DNA from: CAIVVT01 sp963757265
GTDB taxonomy: Bacteria; Acidobacteriota; Terriglobia; Bryobacterales; Bryobacteraceae
Assembly (NCBI GenBank): GCA_963757265.1
Contig: CAVWRA010000011.1
Coordinates: 186,001-250,000, forward strand
DNA length: 64,000 nucleotides
Direction of reading: 5' to 3'
Both the position numbers and the translations under genes were made by a program. Under the pieces are notes generated by a model. The model saw only the letters and a program-made list of their open reading frames with translations, was not told where the DNA came from and did not search any database. Below, one piece after another: positions 29,301 to 37,866 of the stretch. Positions within the stretch are counted from its first letter, which is position 1. Every line of letters starts with the position of its first letter.

Positions 29301-30374
29301 GCGCTCGACCAGCGCGCTACTGCTTTGCAGGACGAGCTGCAGAACTTCGAGAACTCTGTCGCCGCTCTGGCCGCGCGCGAAGCCGCCGAGCGGGCCTCGC
29401 TCCTGGCCGACGAGGAGGATCTGAAACGCTTGCGCCAGAGCGCGTTGACCGCAGTCGAGCTCCGCGGCCAGATCGAAGTTGAGCTGGTGCGCCGCCAGGG
29501 CGACCTGAAGTACCTCGACGAGACCAGCCGCAAGGATCTGAATATTCCGATCGCCAGTCTGGCGGCGGAAATGGCCCAGGCGACCGCCGCGGCAGCTCCG
29601 GAGGGCGTGGTTGAGCAGGCTTCCGTGGATGCCTCCGGCCACACCGGCGCGGTTCAACAAATGGACGAATGCGCCGTCGCCGAGGCCGAGGAGCGCGTCG
29701 TCGAAATCCGCAAGCGAATCGAGGCCCTCGGCCCGGTCAACACTGAGGCCTGGCATGAGTACCAGGAGGCGCACCAGCGCTACGATTTCCTCAACACCCA
29801 GCGCCAGGACCTGCTCGACTCCATCCGCGACACCGAGAAGGCCATCAACGAAATCGACACGGAAAGCCGCAAACGTTTCAACCAGGCCTTCGCGATCATC
29901 AACCAGAACTTCAAGGAGATGTTCACGAAGCTGTTCGGCGGCGGAGTCGGGGAAATGCGCCTCACCGGCGAGGGCGACACATTAGAGCAGGGCATCGAAA
30001 TCGTCGCCCAGCCCCCCGGCAAGCGCCTGCAGAATGTCCTGCTGCTGTCCGGAGGCGAGAAGGCGCTGACGGCCGTGGCCCTGCTGATGGGCATTTTCCG
30101 ATACCAGCCCAGCCCGTTCTGCGTTCTGGACGAGGTCGACGCGCCGCTCGACGAGGCCAACGTCGGCCGCTTCACGCAATTGATCAAGGATATGGCGGCG
30201 CAGACCCAATTCATCGTCATCACGCATGCCAAGAAGACGATGGAAGCTGCCGAAGGCCTGTATGGCGTGACCATGCAGGAACAGGGCGTCTCCAAGCTCG
30301 TGAGCGTCCGGCTGTCTGCGCCGCCACCTCCCCCGGTCGCCGCCGGCGCGCCGCACATGGCGCCCCGCGCCTGA
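26381..30374 (+). CDS. smc: Chromosome segregation ATPase SMC, interrupted by one frameshift
   Basis: Condensin core ATPase that organises the chromosome with ScpA/ScpB. It starts at TTG (26381) after AAGGA. The N-terminal head has Walker A GPNGCGKSN, then FRSGESEYLING and IIEEAAGISKFK. Long coiled coils flank a hinge. The C-terminal head has LSGGEKALTA (signature) and PFCVLDEVDAPLDEANV (Walker B). Near 28361-28364 one extra base breaks the frame inside the motif W-E-E-A-Q-R-G / F-N-L-L-R-A-E-L. Without it, the frames join into about 1,330 residues. This exceeds the usual ~1,180 partly because of an Asn/Gly/His-rich insert of about 65 residues near residues 95-180. As the gene is normally essential, a sequencing error is likely. 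Confidence 0.9.
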
Positions 30375-30391
30375 CCTCGGGAGCCGACGCC

Positions 30392-30988
30392 ATGGCCCCG
30401 CGCCCGCATCTCATCGGGATCGCGGGGCCTTCGTGCGCGGGCAAGACCGAGCTCGCGCGCTGGCTCGCCGTGCGGCTCGATGCGCCGGTGCTCAACCTCG
30501 ATCACTACTATGTCGACATGGCCGGGCTGAGTCTCGAGGAACGCGCCGCGCGCAACTTCGATGAGCCCGAAGCTCTGGAATACCCGCTGATTCTCGAACA
30601 CGTCCGCGCGCTCGCGGCCGGCCAGCCCATCCGTGCACCGCGCTATGATTTTTCGACGCACACCCGCGCTCCCGGCGAGGCCCTGGTCCAGCCCGGCGCC
30701 TACATGATCCTGGAAGGCCTGTTCGCTCTGTATTGGCCCGAAGTGCGGGCGCTGATGCGCACCAGGCTGTTCGTCACCGCGCCGGACGAGGTCTCGCTGG
30801 AGCGGCGCACGGCGCGCGACGTGCGCGAGCGCGGCCGCACGAGCGAAAGCGTGCGCCGGCAGTTCGAAACCACGGTCCGCCCGATGGCGCAGCTGCACAT
30901 CCTGCCGACGAGAGGCCACGCCGACCTGGTGCTGTCAGGCACCGAGCCCATCGATTCGCTCGGCGCGCGCGTCCTGGCGATCCTCTGA
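30392..30988 (+). CDS. udk: Uridine kinase family protein
   Basis: Phosphorylates uridine/cytidine in pyrimidine salvage. 198 residues with P-loop GPSCAGKT (12-19), NLDHYYVDM (substrate-site aspartate), DEPEALEYPLI, the YDFSTHTR region and the YMILEGLFAL strand, as in Udk/UPRT-like kinases. It starts 17 bp after smc, probably as part of the same transcript. Confidence 0.88.
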   Translation: MAPRPHLIGIAGPSCAGKTELARWLAVRLDAPVLNLDHYYVDMAGLSLEERAARNFDEPEALEYPLILEHVRALAAGQPIRAPRYDFSTHTRAPGEALVQPGAYMILEGLFALYWPEVRALMRTRLFVTAPDEVSLERRTARDVRERGRTSESVRRQFETTVRPMAQLHILPTRGHADLVLSGTEPIDSLGARVLAIL

Positions 30989-31028
30989 TCACCACATCCG
31001 TGACCCGGCATGGGCGCGGCGTGGCATC

Positions 31029-31958
31029 ATGACAGGAACAGGCAGCTCGGAAGTGAAGCACACGGTTGCGTATCAGGAGAAGAATCAGGCGGCGGCGAGT
31101 TCCGTGCTCGCGGCCATCGGCCTGACCACTCTCAAGATCGTCGTCGGCGTGCTCACCGGCTCGCTGGGCATCCTGGCCGAGGCGGCGCACTCAGCGCTCG
31201 ATCTGGCGGCGGCCCTGATGACCTGGTTCGCGGTCCGCATCTCGGGCAAGCCACCCGACCGCACCCATCCCTACGGCCACGGGAAGGCCGAGAACCTCTC
31301 GGCCCTGTTCGAGACGCTGCTCCTGCTGGCGACATGCGTGTGGGTGGTCTACAGCGCCATTGCGCGCCTGATTCACGGGCGCATCGAGATCGAAGTGACG
31401 GTGTGGTCCTTCGGCGTCATGGCGCTGTCGATCGTGGTCGACTACTCGCGCTCGCGCATGCTCTCGGCCGCCGCGAAAAAGCACGACAGCCGGGCGCTGG
31501 AAGCGGATGCGCTGCACTTCAGCACCGATATCTGGAGCTCCGCCGTGGTCATCGCCGGCCTGGCGTGCGTCAAGCTGAGCGAACTCTATCCCGCGCTCGC
31601 CGTTCTGAAGCGCGCCGACGCTATCGCCGCGCTGATCGTCGCGGGGATCGTGTTTTTCGTCAGCGGTCAGCTGGGCCTGCGAACCGTGCAGGGCCTGCTC
31701 GATGCCGCGCCGAAAGGACTCGAGGAACGGATCAAGACCGCGGCCGAAAGCGTGCGCGGCATCGTCGATTGCCACCAGGTGCGGGCGCGCTACTCCGGCG
31801 CGCAGTTCTTCGTTGACGCCCACGTGCTGGTTGACGGCGCCATGAGCCTGGCACAGGCCCACGCCCTGACCGAGGAGGTCGAAACGGCGATTCAGAGCAT
31901 CGTGCCCGGCGCCGATGTCACCGTGCATGCCGAGCCGGCTCCTATCCCGGCGTCCTAG
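31029..31958 (+). CDS. Cation diffusion facilitator (CDF) divalent metal transporter
   Basis: 309 residues. The six-helix membrane domain carries the metal sites HSALD (54-58) and DALHFSTDIW. HPYGHGKAE lies in the loop after the second helix, and the C-terminal cytoplasmic ferredoxin-like domain (about 215-305) is typical of CDF dimers. Exports Zn, Fe, Co or Mn; the specificity cannot be read with confidence. Its TAG stop forms the first three bases of repeat A2. Confidence 0.92.
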   Translation: MTGTGSSEVKHTVAYQEKNQAAASSVLAAIGLTTLKIVVGVLTGSLGILAEAAHSALDLAAALMTWFAVRISGKPPDRTHPYGHGKAENLSALFETLLLLATCVWVVYSAIARLIHGRIEIEVTVWSFGVMALSIVVDYSRSRMLSAAAKKHDSRALEADALHFSTDIWSSAVVIAGLACVKLSELYPALAVLKRADAIAALIVAGIVFFVSGQLGLRTVQGLLDAAPKGLEERIKTAAESVRGIVDCHQVRARYSGAQFFVDAHVLVDGAMSLAQAHALTEEVETAIQSIVPGADVTVHAEPAPIPAS

Positions 31959-32149
31959 CCCGGATGTTGCACCAACAATCGGCTGCGGCGCGCGATAGGG
32001 CCGCATCTACTTCGTTGCGCTGGGCCCAGGGGGCACCCCCCGTCCTCAACGTACTGCCAAGTACGCCTGCGGGCGGCTCCGGTCGCGCGCCTCGTATCTG
32101 CAACCCTCTCATCGCGCCTCGCTCCGATCGTGGTGCAACATCCGGGCTA
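31956..32149. repeat. Intergenic palindromic repeat, family A, copy 2
   Basis: About 194 bp with near-perfect ends, TAGCCCGGATGTTGCACCA and its exact complement (TGGTGCAACATCCGGGCTA), plus an inner, imperfectly paired stem and a central GTAC/GTAC inverted repeat. The first bases are the CDF stop codon. It is the best-preserved copy. Confidence 0.88.
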
Positions 32150-32279
32150 GCCACCTGCACAAGGTGGGAAGTGCGTGGCAGGGATGGAAGAGGCGGGGTG
32201 CGGCTGAACCGGCGAGGAGGGGCGGGGCAAGGCTGGAGCTGGGACATTGCAGGTGTGGCGGGGAAAAATGGTTGAACAA

Positions 32280-32517
32280 AGCCGAATTCGACACTAGTGT
32301 CGAAAAGTGTTGAGTTTTGTCGGATAAGGTATGTCGCTGCGGTGACGATGGACGTTGCTGGGACGGCGAGGGTTTCTTAGTCTATTTTATGAATCAAATA
32401 AAACAAATACAGGGATAGGGCGCCTGCGGGATCGGGGTCAGGAGGAGTAGGAAATGGCCGAGATTGTATGACAAAACACGACAGTCGCGGTGTCGTGTTG
32501 AAATGTCGAATTCGGCT
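32280..32517. repeat. Inverted-repeat-bounded unit of unknown nature
   Basis: The 14-mer AGCCGAATTCGACA at 32280-32293 is repeated exactly in inverted orientation at 32504-32517. A second, imperfect inner pair lies at about 32308-32326 and 32466-32483 (GTTGAGTTTTGTC against GTCGTGTTTTGTC). The unit is about 238 bp with an AT-rich middle, compatible with a small MITE-like relic, but only one copy is in the window. Confidence 0.5.
32287..32304. repeat. Perfect 18-bp palindrome
   Basis: TTCGACACTAGTGTCGAA, fully self-complementary, inside the left arm of the inverted-repeat unit. It could be a protein-binding site. No gene start is close enough to name a target. Confidence 0.45.
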
Positions 32518-32777
32518 GGCCGAAGTGCGGCAGGCGGAAGTGAGGACAGCGTTCCCAGAAGGGATGAAATGGTTGGCAGGAGGATGGCGCCGGCAAGGAT
32601 GGAAATGCACACCGTGAGCGGGTGTAGGACGGGCGCGAATGGCGGCCGCAGACGTGGGTGGGCCGCACCGGCGGGAGAGTGAATGGTGGGGCGGAGAATG
32701 AACGGAGAAAAGGGCCGGTTGGAGAACGGCTCACCGGCGGGAAAGCCGGCATCCACTCGCCGTCGCGACTGTCGTCG

Positions 32778-34094
32778 CTAGGGCGGGCAAGCGAGAGGCG
32801 GCGGCGTGGACGCCGGTTCTCGAGGGTTGGCGGGGCGTGAGGATAGCTGGCGGGCGAGCTGGGCGCGATCGAGATCGCCGGTCCAGCGCGCGACCACGAG
32901 CGTAGCGACGCCGTTGCCGATGACGTTGGTCAGGGCGCGGGCTTCGGACATGAACATGTCGACTCCGAGGATCAGGGCGAGGCCGCCGACGGGGAGATTG
33001 CCCATGGCGGAGAGGGTGGCGGCGAGGACGATAAAGCCGCTGCCGGTGACGCCGGCGGCTCCCTTGGAGGTCAGCAGCAGGACGGCCAGGAGGGTCAGTT
33101 CCTGGGTCACGGAGAGGTGGGTGTTGGTGGCCTGGGCGATGAAGATGGCGGCCATGGTGAGGTAGATGGAAGTGCCGTCGAGATTGAAGGAGTAGCCGGT
33201 GGGGATGACCAGGCCGACGGTGGAACGGCCGGCGCCGAGGGCCTCGAGTTTGGCCATCATGCGCGGCAGGACGGCCTCGGAGGAGGAGGTCCCGAGCACG
33301 ATCAGCAGCTCCTCGCCGATGTAGCGCAGGAAACGGAGAATGCTGAATCCGGTCAGGCGCGCGATGAGGCCGAGGACGCCGAAGATGAACAGCAGGCAGG
33401 TGAGGTAGAAGCAGCCCATGAGCCAGGCCAGCGAGGCCAGGCTGCGCAGGCCGTAGGAGCCGATGGTGAAGGCCATGGCGCCAAAAGCGCCGAGGGGCGC
33501 CAGGTACATGATCATTCGCACCATGGCGAAGAGGATCTCGGAGAGTTTATCGATGACCTGCAGGACGAGGTTGTGGCGCGCGCCGAGGCGCTGCAGAGCG
33601 ATGCCGAACAGGACGGCGATGAGCAGCACCTGGAGGATTTCGCCGCGGGCGAAGGCGTCGACAAAGGTGGTGGGGATGAGGTTGAGGATGAAATCCTTGG
33701 TGGATTGCAGGCGGCCGGGCGCGGCGTAGGAGGAGACGGCGCGGAGGTCGAGGGTGCGGACGTTGACATTCATCCCGGCGCCGGGGCGGACCAGGTGGAC
33801 GACGCACAGCCCGAGGATCAGCGCGAGCGTGCTGACCGCTTCGAAGTAGATCAGCGCCAGGCCGCCGGTGCGGCCGACTTTCTTGAGGTCCTCGGCGCCG
33901 GCGATGCCGAGCACGACGGTGCAGAAGATGACCGGCGCGATGATCATCTTGATGAGCTTGATGAAGCCTTCGCCGAAGGGCTTCATGGCGGCGGCGGCGG
34001 CGGGGGCGAAGACGCCGAGCAGGATGCCGGCCGTGATGGCCAGCAAGATGTAGAAGAACATCGAGCGCAGGATGGAACGAGGCGAGGGCAGCAT
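32778..34094 (-). CDS. dctA: C4-dicarboxylate:cation symporter (DAACS family)
   Basis: Imports succinate, fumarate or malate with H+/Na+. 438 residues with the family core: the serine-rich loop TSSSEAVLPRMM, IPTGYSFNLDGTSIYLT, the KGAAGVTGSGFIVLAAT re-entrant loop, and DMFMSEARALTNVIGN, which holds the substrate/cation-binding Asp and Asn residues. Glutamate transporters share these motifs, but the order and spacing favour DctA. Start ATG at 34094, with GAAGG upstream. It is the last of a run of minus-strand genes. Confidence 0.9.
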   Translation of the reverse strand: MLPSPRSILRSMFFYILLAITAGILLGVFAPAAAAAMKPFGEGFIKLIKMIIAPVIFCTVVLGIAGAEDLKKVGRTGGLALIYFEAVSTLALILGLCVVHLVRPGAGMNVNVRTLDLRAVSSYAAPGRLQSTKDFILNLIPTTFVDAFARGEILQVLLIAVLFGIALQRLGARHNLVLQVIDKLSEILFAMVRMIMYLAPLGAFGAMAFTIGSYGLRSLASLAWLMGCFYLTCLLFIFGVLGLIARLTGFSILRFLRYIGEELLIVLGTSSSEAVLPRMMAKLEALGAGRSTVGLVIPTGYSFNLDGTSIYLTMAAIFIAQATNTHLSVTQELTLLAVLLLTSKGAAGVTGSGFIVLAATLSAMGNLPVGGLALILGVDMFMSEARALTNVIGNGVATLVVARWTGDLDRAQLARQLSSRPANPREPASTPPPLACPP

Positions 34095-34190
34095 CAGGGA
34101 CGAAACACCTTCCCCATATCAGATCACTAAATGTGGCGCGAACTGTGGCCGGGGGCGGGCGGGACGGGCGAGAGCGGATGGGCGAGGCGA

Positions 34191-34736
34191 TTACTGGAGG
34201 GCTTTCTCGATGGCGGCGATCACTTCAGGAGCGTCAGGCGGGACCTTAGGGCCGAAACGGGCGATCACGCGGCCGACCCGGCCGGCCAGGAACTTGGTGA
34301 AGTTCCAAGTGATGCCGCCGCCGGTGGAGGGGTTGGCTCGCTTGTCGGTGAGGAACTGGTAGAGCGGCGTCTGGGCGGAGCCTTTCACCGACACCTTGGC
34401 GAACATCGGGAAGGTGACGTGGTACTTGCTTGTGCAGAAGGACTTGATCTCGGCGTTGGTACCGGGCTCCTGCCACAGGAAGTTATTGGCGGGGAAACCG
34501 AGGACGACGAAGCCGCGGTCCTTGTACTTCTGGTAGAGCGCTTCGAGGGCGGCGTATTGGGGGGTGAAGCCGCAGCGGCTGGCCACGTTGACGATCAGCA
34601 CTACCTGGCCTTTGAATTGCGCCAGGGGAACCGGCTGGCCGTCGATGGAATTGAGAGTGAACTCGTGGATCGACGAAGCCGTGGGAAGGGGCTTGGCGAA
34701 GAACAGCGCGCCGAGGAGCAGGGCGGGAAACCTCAC
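34191..34736 (-). CDS. Glutathione peroxidase family (thioredoxin-type) peroxidase, exported
   Basis: Thiol peroxidase. Counting from a GTG at 34736 (181 aa), an N-terminal signal (RFPALLLGALFFAKPLPTAS) precedes the domain. The peroxidatic cysteine is C55 (NVASRCGFTPQY; no selenocysteine), a resolving cysteine candidate is C101 (IKSFCTSKYHVTFP), and W144/N145 (TWNF) complete the site. The usual glutamine motif FPCNQFG is FPANNFL, with Asn85 in place of the catalytic Gln. The start is uncertain because the frame stays open into the neighbouring gene and no strong ribosome site exists; another GTG is at 34772. Confidence 0.82.
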   Translation of the reverse strand: MRFPALLLGALFFAKPLPTASSIHEFTLNSIDGQPVPLAQFKGQVVLIVNVASRCGFTPQYAALEALYQKYKDRGFVVLGFPANNFLWQEPGTNAEIKSFCTSKYHVTFPMFAKVSVKGSAQTPLYQFLTDKRANPSTGGGITWNFTKFLAGRVGRVIARFGPKVPPDAPEVIAAIEKALQ

Positions 34737-34810
34737 ATTCTTCCAGATGCCGGCGCGGACCGGAGGATGCACGGGAGCGGCGCGCGGCGGGGCCGGAGGC
34801 TGGCGTGGAT

Positions 34811-36214
34811 TCAAGGCCTGGTTTCGGCCAGCCGCGCGGGTTTGAGCGTCCAGCCCTGGAGACGGCCCAATGCGAGCAGGCTGGGGGCGGAGAAGCCGGC
34901 GGGGTGGATGGGCCACTGGAAAGGCTGGACCGGATCAGTGGCGAAGTAGCGCCCGAACGCGACCTGGCCGCGAAGGACGCGGACGTCGCTCGCGGGCGTG
35001 AGGACGCTCCCGGCAAGAGTGGCCGTGAAGTCGGGCAGGGAGAGCGTTGCAGCGCCGATGAAGACCTCGCTGGGCAGACGGTGATTGCGGCGAATGAAAT
35101 CGGCGGCGTCGCGGCGGGCGCGCTCGAACGCGGCGGCTGGAATGGAGGGTTGCGAGTAGGTCGTCACGCCGGGCGAAGTGGGACCGTCGACGACGGCGGG
35201 CTCGAGGCCGAGCAGCGCGAGAAGCATGTCGGCAGGCGACAGCACCTGGCCCTGCAGTTGGCCGAAGATAATCTGGCGGCTGAGATGCGCGGCGACGGCA
35301 GCGCGGTCCAAGGCGTGGGGGAGGGGCTGCTCGAACAGGCCGAGCAGTTCATCGGCGGCGGCGAAGCGGACGCCGGGTACGGTCTGCATGTGTTCGACAA
35401 ATCGGCGCAGAACGCCGTAGCAGCGTTCGGATTCGGCGGCGGTGCGGCGATGGGGTCTGACCCAGGCGTCGCGCTCGGGGTTGGCACCGAGAGAGAAGTT
35501 GACGGCATCCCAGAATTCGGTGGTCACGAATTCGTTGGGGTGGTAGTAGATGCTGATGACGCCGCCGGCCGGGGCGAGGCGCTTCACGGCTTCGTCGAAA
35601 CGGGCGTAGGCGGCGGGGTCCTCCGCGCCCGCGTCCAGATCCGCGCGGAACTGGTTGCGACCCATGTGGTAGACGTGCAGCAGCCCGCCGTACCAGAAGG
35701 GCTGCTCATCGAGGCCGACCTGGTCGCCTTCATCGAGGTAAATCGGGATGCCCATGCGGCGCAGCGCGGGATTGCTCTGCGGACCCCAGGAATTGCCGGG
35801 CTGGCCGTAGCAGACAGGCGGCTTGCCGAAGACGCGTCGCACGTCCGCGGCGCCGGACGCTTCGCGGCGCTCGAACTCGGCCGCGCCTTCCAGGAAGCCC
35901 ATGCGCGAGAGGTATTCCGAAGGCGTGGGGGGCACGCTGTGCCAGTTGGAGTGATAGCCGATTGCATGGCGTGAGAGCGCGGCGATGACGTCGCGGCGGC
36001 CGCGGCTTTCAAGCACGCGGGCCTTCTCGCCGACCACCTTGAAGGTGGCGCGGACACCCAGGGCGGTGAGGTCGGTGGCGATGCGCAGCGCGGCGTCGTC
36101 GGAGGCGGGCTCGATGTAATCCTCGGTGTCGAACCAGAGAACGACGTACACGGGCGGCTTGGCGGAGAGGCAGGCGGCGAATATCAGCAGGGCGAGAAGG
36201 AGAGTGCGCAACAT
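34811..36214 (-). CDS. Secreted polysaccharide deacetylase (NodB-like) with extra C-terminal domain
   Basis: 467 residues: signal peptide (about 1-18), then a NodB-type carbohydrate esterase 4 domain with WFDTEDY (D29/D32) and the zinc-binding H-x3-H (HSNWH, H88 and H92). A C-terminal portion (about 330-460) includes NHRLPSEVFIGAATLSLPDF, a pattern seen in cell-wall-binding-type repeats. Probably removes acetyl groups from an extracellular or cell-wall glycan. Same strand as the methyltransferase and the second deacetylase, 41 bp downstream of the former. Confidence 0.78.
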   Translation of the reverse strand: MLRTLLLALLIFAACLSAKPPVYVVLWFDTEDYIEPASDDAALRIATDLTALGVRATFKVVGEKARVLESRGRRDVIAALSRHAIGYHSNWHSVPPTPSEYLSRMGFLEGAAEFERREASGAADVRRVFGKPPVCYGQPGNSWGPQSNPALRRMGIPIYLDEGDQVGLDEQPFWYGGLLHVYHMGRNQFRADLDAGAEDPAAYARFDEAVKRLAPAGGVISIYYHPNEFVTTEFWDAVNFSLGANPERDAWVRPHRRTAAESERCYGVLRRFVEHMQTVPGVRFAAADELLGLFEQPLPHALDRAAVAAHLSRQIIFGQLQGQVLSPADMLLALLGLEPAVVDGPTSPGVTTYSQPSIPAAAFERARRDAADFIRRNHRLPSEVFIGAATLSLPDFTATLAGSVLTPASDVRVLRGQVAFGRYFATDPVQPFQWPIHPAGFSAPSLLALGRLQGWTLKPARLAETRP

Positions 36215-36255
36215 GAGGTTGCTATCATACCGCGGCAGAGGCGGGCGGGACGGAT

Positions 36256-36919
36256 TCAGCGCGGGGAAGCCGGGGCGGGCTTGCGCAGGATCACCTGGTA
36301 GGCTTTGGAGACCAAATCATAGCGGCCGTGGAGGAATTCGAGAAAGAGATCGATGGCCAACTGCGGCCGCTGGGAGGGCGGCTTGCCGGTCTCCCACAGA
36401 TAGTCATCGAAAATGAGCAGGCCGCCGGGCTTCAGGAGGAGCCAGGCGCTGACGGCGTCAAAGAGGACATTCAACGCCAGGTGGCAGCCGTCGATGTAGA
36501 TGATGTCGAAGCTCTCGCGGGGCAGCGCAGAGAGAAGATCTTCCGAGCGACCCTTGAGTTTGGCGACCTTCCCGGCGAGGCCGGCAATGCGCAGGTTGTG
36601 GTCGAAGCGGAGTTCCCGTGCTGGCTGCACCCAAGGGTCGAGGCAGACGATTGTGGCCGTGGGATGGGTGAGAACGTGCTCCAGGAACCAGATGGCCGAG
36701 CGGCCCTCGAGTACTACCGATCTCGAGCATGCGCAGGTCCGGCCGGCCGCGATAGCTTTCCAGTGCGGCGGTCCAGTCGCCGGCGTGTTCGGAGACGTGG
36801 TCACGGGTGAAGGAATAATCCGATTTGGATTTGAGTTGCCGCGCGACGGAGGCGGCCTCAGCGCGCAGCTGGAGCCGGCCGACGATAGCGTACAAGCGCC
36901 GGAGGATGTTCAGGAGCAC
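36256..36919 (-). CDS. Class I SAM-dependent methyltransferase, interrupted by one frameshift
   Basis: Two overlapping frames encode one methyltransferase. The first, from GTG 36919 (MLLNILRRLYAIVGRLQ...), ends in LRMLEIGS, the first half of motif I. The second continues LEGRSAIWFLEHVLTH, IVCLDPW, ESFDIIYIDGCH and LKPGGLLIFDDYLW to the stop at 36256. One extra base near 36710-36714 accounts for the break; corrected length is about 220 residues. The family (Methyltransf_24-like) often modifies glycans or small metabolites. It lies between two polysaccharide deacetylase genes on the same strand, suggesting a glycan-related role (inference). Confidence 0.8.
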
Positions 36920-36948
36920 GGGTTGATTCCTGCCATGGAGAGTAGAAC

Positions 36949-37776
36949 CTACGGCCGGGCCCGGTGGGCGAGGATGTAGTGGGCCACCTTTTCAACCGTG
37001 TCGAGCCAGACGCCGCTGGCGGGGTCCTGGGCGTAGACGAGGAACTGCTCGAGGGCCGGGACGAGCGTGGTCTGGCGGCCGCCCGTGCCGATCTCGTGGC
37101 CGGCGAAAACGAGCCAGCCGTCGGTTCGGGCCGCTTCGACGACGGCGGCCTTCATCTGGTCGAAGCTCAGGCCGTCGGATTCCACGCCGAGCACCTGGGA
37201 GAGGTCGCAGAAGCGGGGGTCATTGGCCGCTTCATCGCGAAAACCGCGGCCCACGAGGAAGCGCCCGGCGACGAGCGGGACATAGCTTTGCGTGGTGGTT
37301 CCGCGGCCGATGAACTTCTGACCGCAGGGGTAGGCGAAGGTCACGGCCTGGACGCCGAGCAGACGCTGGATCCCGGCGTTGGCGCCGTCCATCTGGGCCT
37401 CGATCATGGCGGGCGTGTAGTTTTCCAGAGCGTTGTTGCGCGACCAGGGGAAGTTGCCCGAGCAGGGGTGGGAAGTGGTGTGATTGCCGATTTCGTAGCC
37501 CTCCGCAGCGGCTTTCTTCCAGCCTGCGAGACGGTTCGTCATGTGGGGCGGATTGACGAAGAATGTGACGTGGGCGCCATAGCGGTCAAACAGCGGGAGG
37601 CCAACGTCGATCTGGCTCGAGCGGGCGTCGTCGAAAGAGAGGCTGACGGCGACGCGTTTGCCGCCGGGCCAGCGGAAGGGCGCCGGCGTATGCTGGGCCT
37701 GCAGTTCGGAGAGCGGAGTAAGGGGACCGGCACAGGCCAGCAGGACCAGGCATCTCAGAAATCGCGCTTGCTTCAC
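36949..37776 (-). CDS. Secreted polysaccharide deacetylase (carbohydrate esterase 4)
   Basis: 275 residues with signal peptide (about 1-28). NodB motifs: SLSFDDA (catalytic base and metal Asp, D49/D50), GNHTTSHPC (zinc ligands H99 and H103), FAYPCGQ (motif 3) and the C-terminal WLVFAGHEIG (catalytic His region). Predicted to de-N- or de-O-acetylate an extracytoplasmic polysaccharide. It is 29 bp upstream of the methyltransferase in the same direction. Confidence 0.86.
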   Translation of the reverse strand: MKQARFLRCLVLLACAGPLTPLSELQAQHTPAPFRWPGGKRVAVSLSFDDARSSQIDVGLPLFDRYGAHVTFFVNPPHMTNRLAGWKKAAAEGYEIGNHTTSHPCSGNFPWSRNNALENYTPAMIEAQMDGANAGIQRLLGVQAVTFAYPCGQKFIGRGTTTQSYVPLVAGRFLVGRGFRDEAANDPRFCDLSQVLGVESDGLSFDQMKAAVVEAARTDGWLVFAGHEIGTGGRQTTLVPALEQFLVYAQDPASGVWLDTVEKVAHYILAHRARP

Positions 37777-37866
37777 GGGGTTACCTCGACGAAATGACGT
37801 TTGAGCGCATGAGCCGGATGGGACCGCTCCCGTTTCACCAATTTCACCGACGCGCGGCGCGGCGCC

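Larger units (their letters stand above)
32150..32777. other. 628-bp non-coding stretch
   Basis: Between repeat A2 and the dctA stop. It holds the inverted-repeat-bounded unit 32280-32517, which includes an AT-rich segment (about 32370-32425) unlike the GC-rich surroundings. The open frames here have no recognisable domain and are not supported. Nothing is recognised in 32518-32777. Confidence 0.5.

Noticed and set aside
32377..32756. Minus-strand frames of 77-120 codons in the gap before dctA
   Set aside because: No domain, biased composition, and they overlap the inverted-repeat unit.
33117..34130. 337-codon plus-strand frame opposite dctA
   Set aside because: Composition is Asp/Glu/Gly/Ala repeats typical of antisense to a membrane protein gene.
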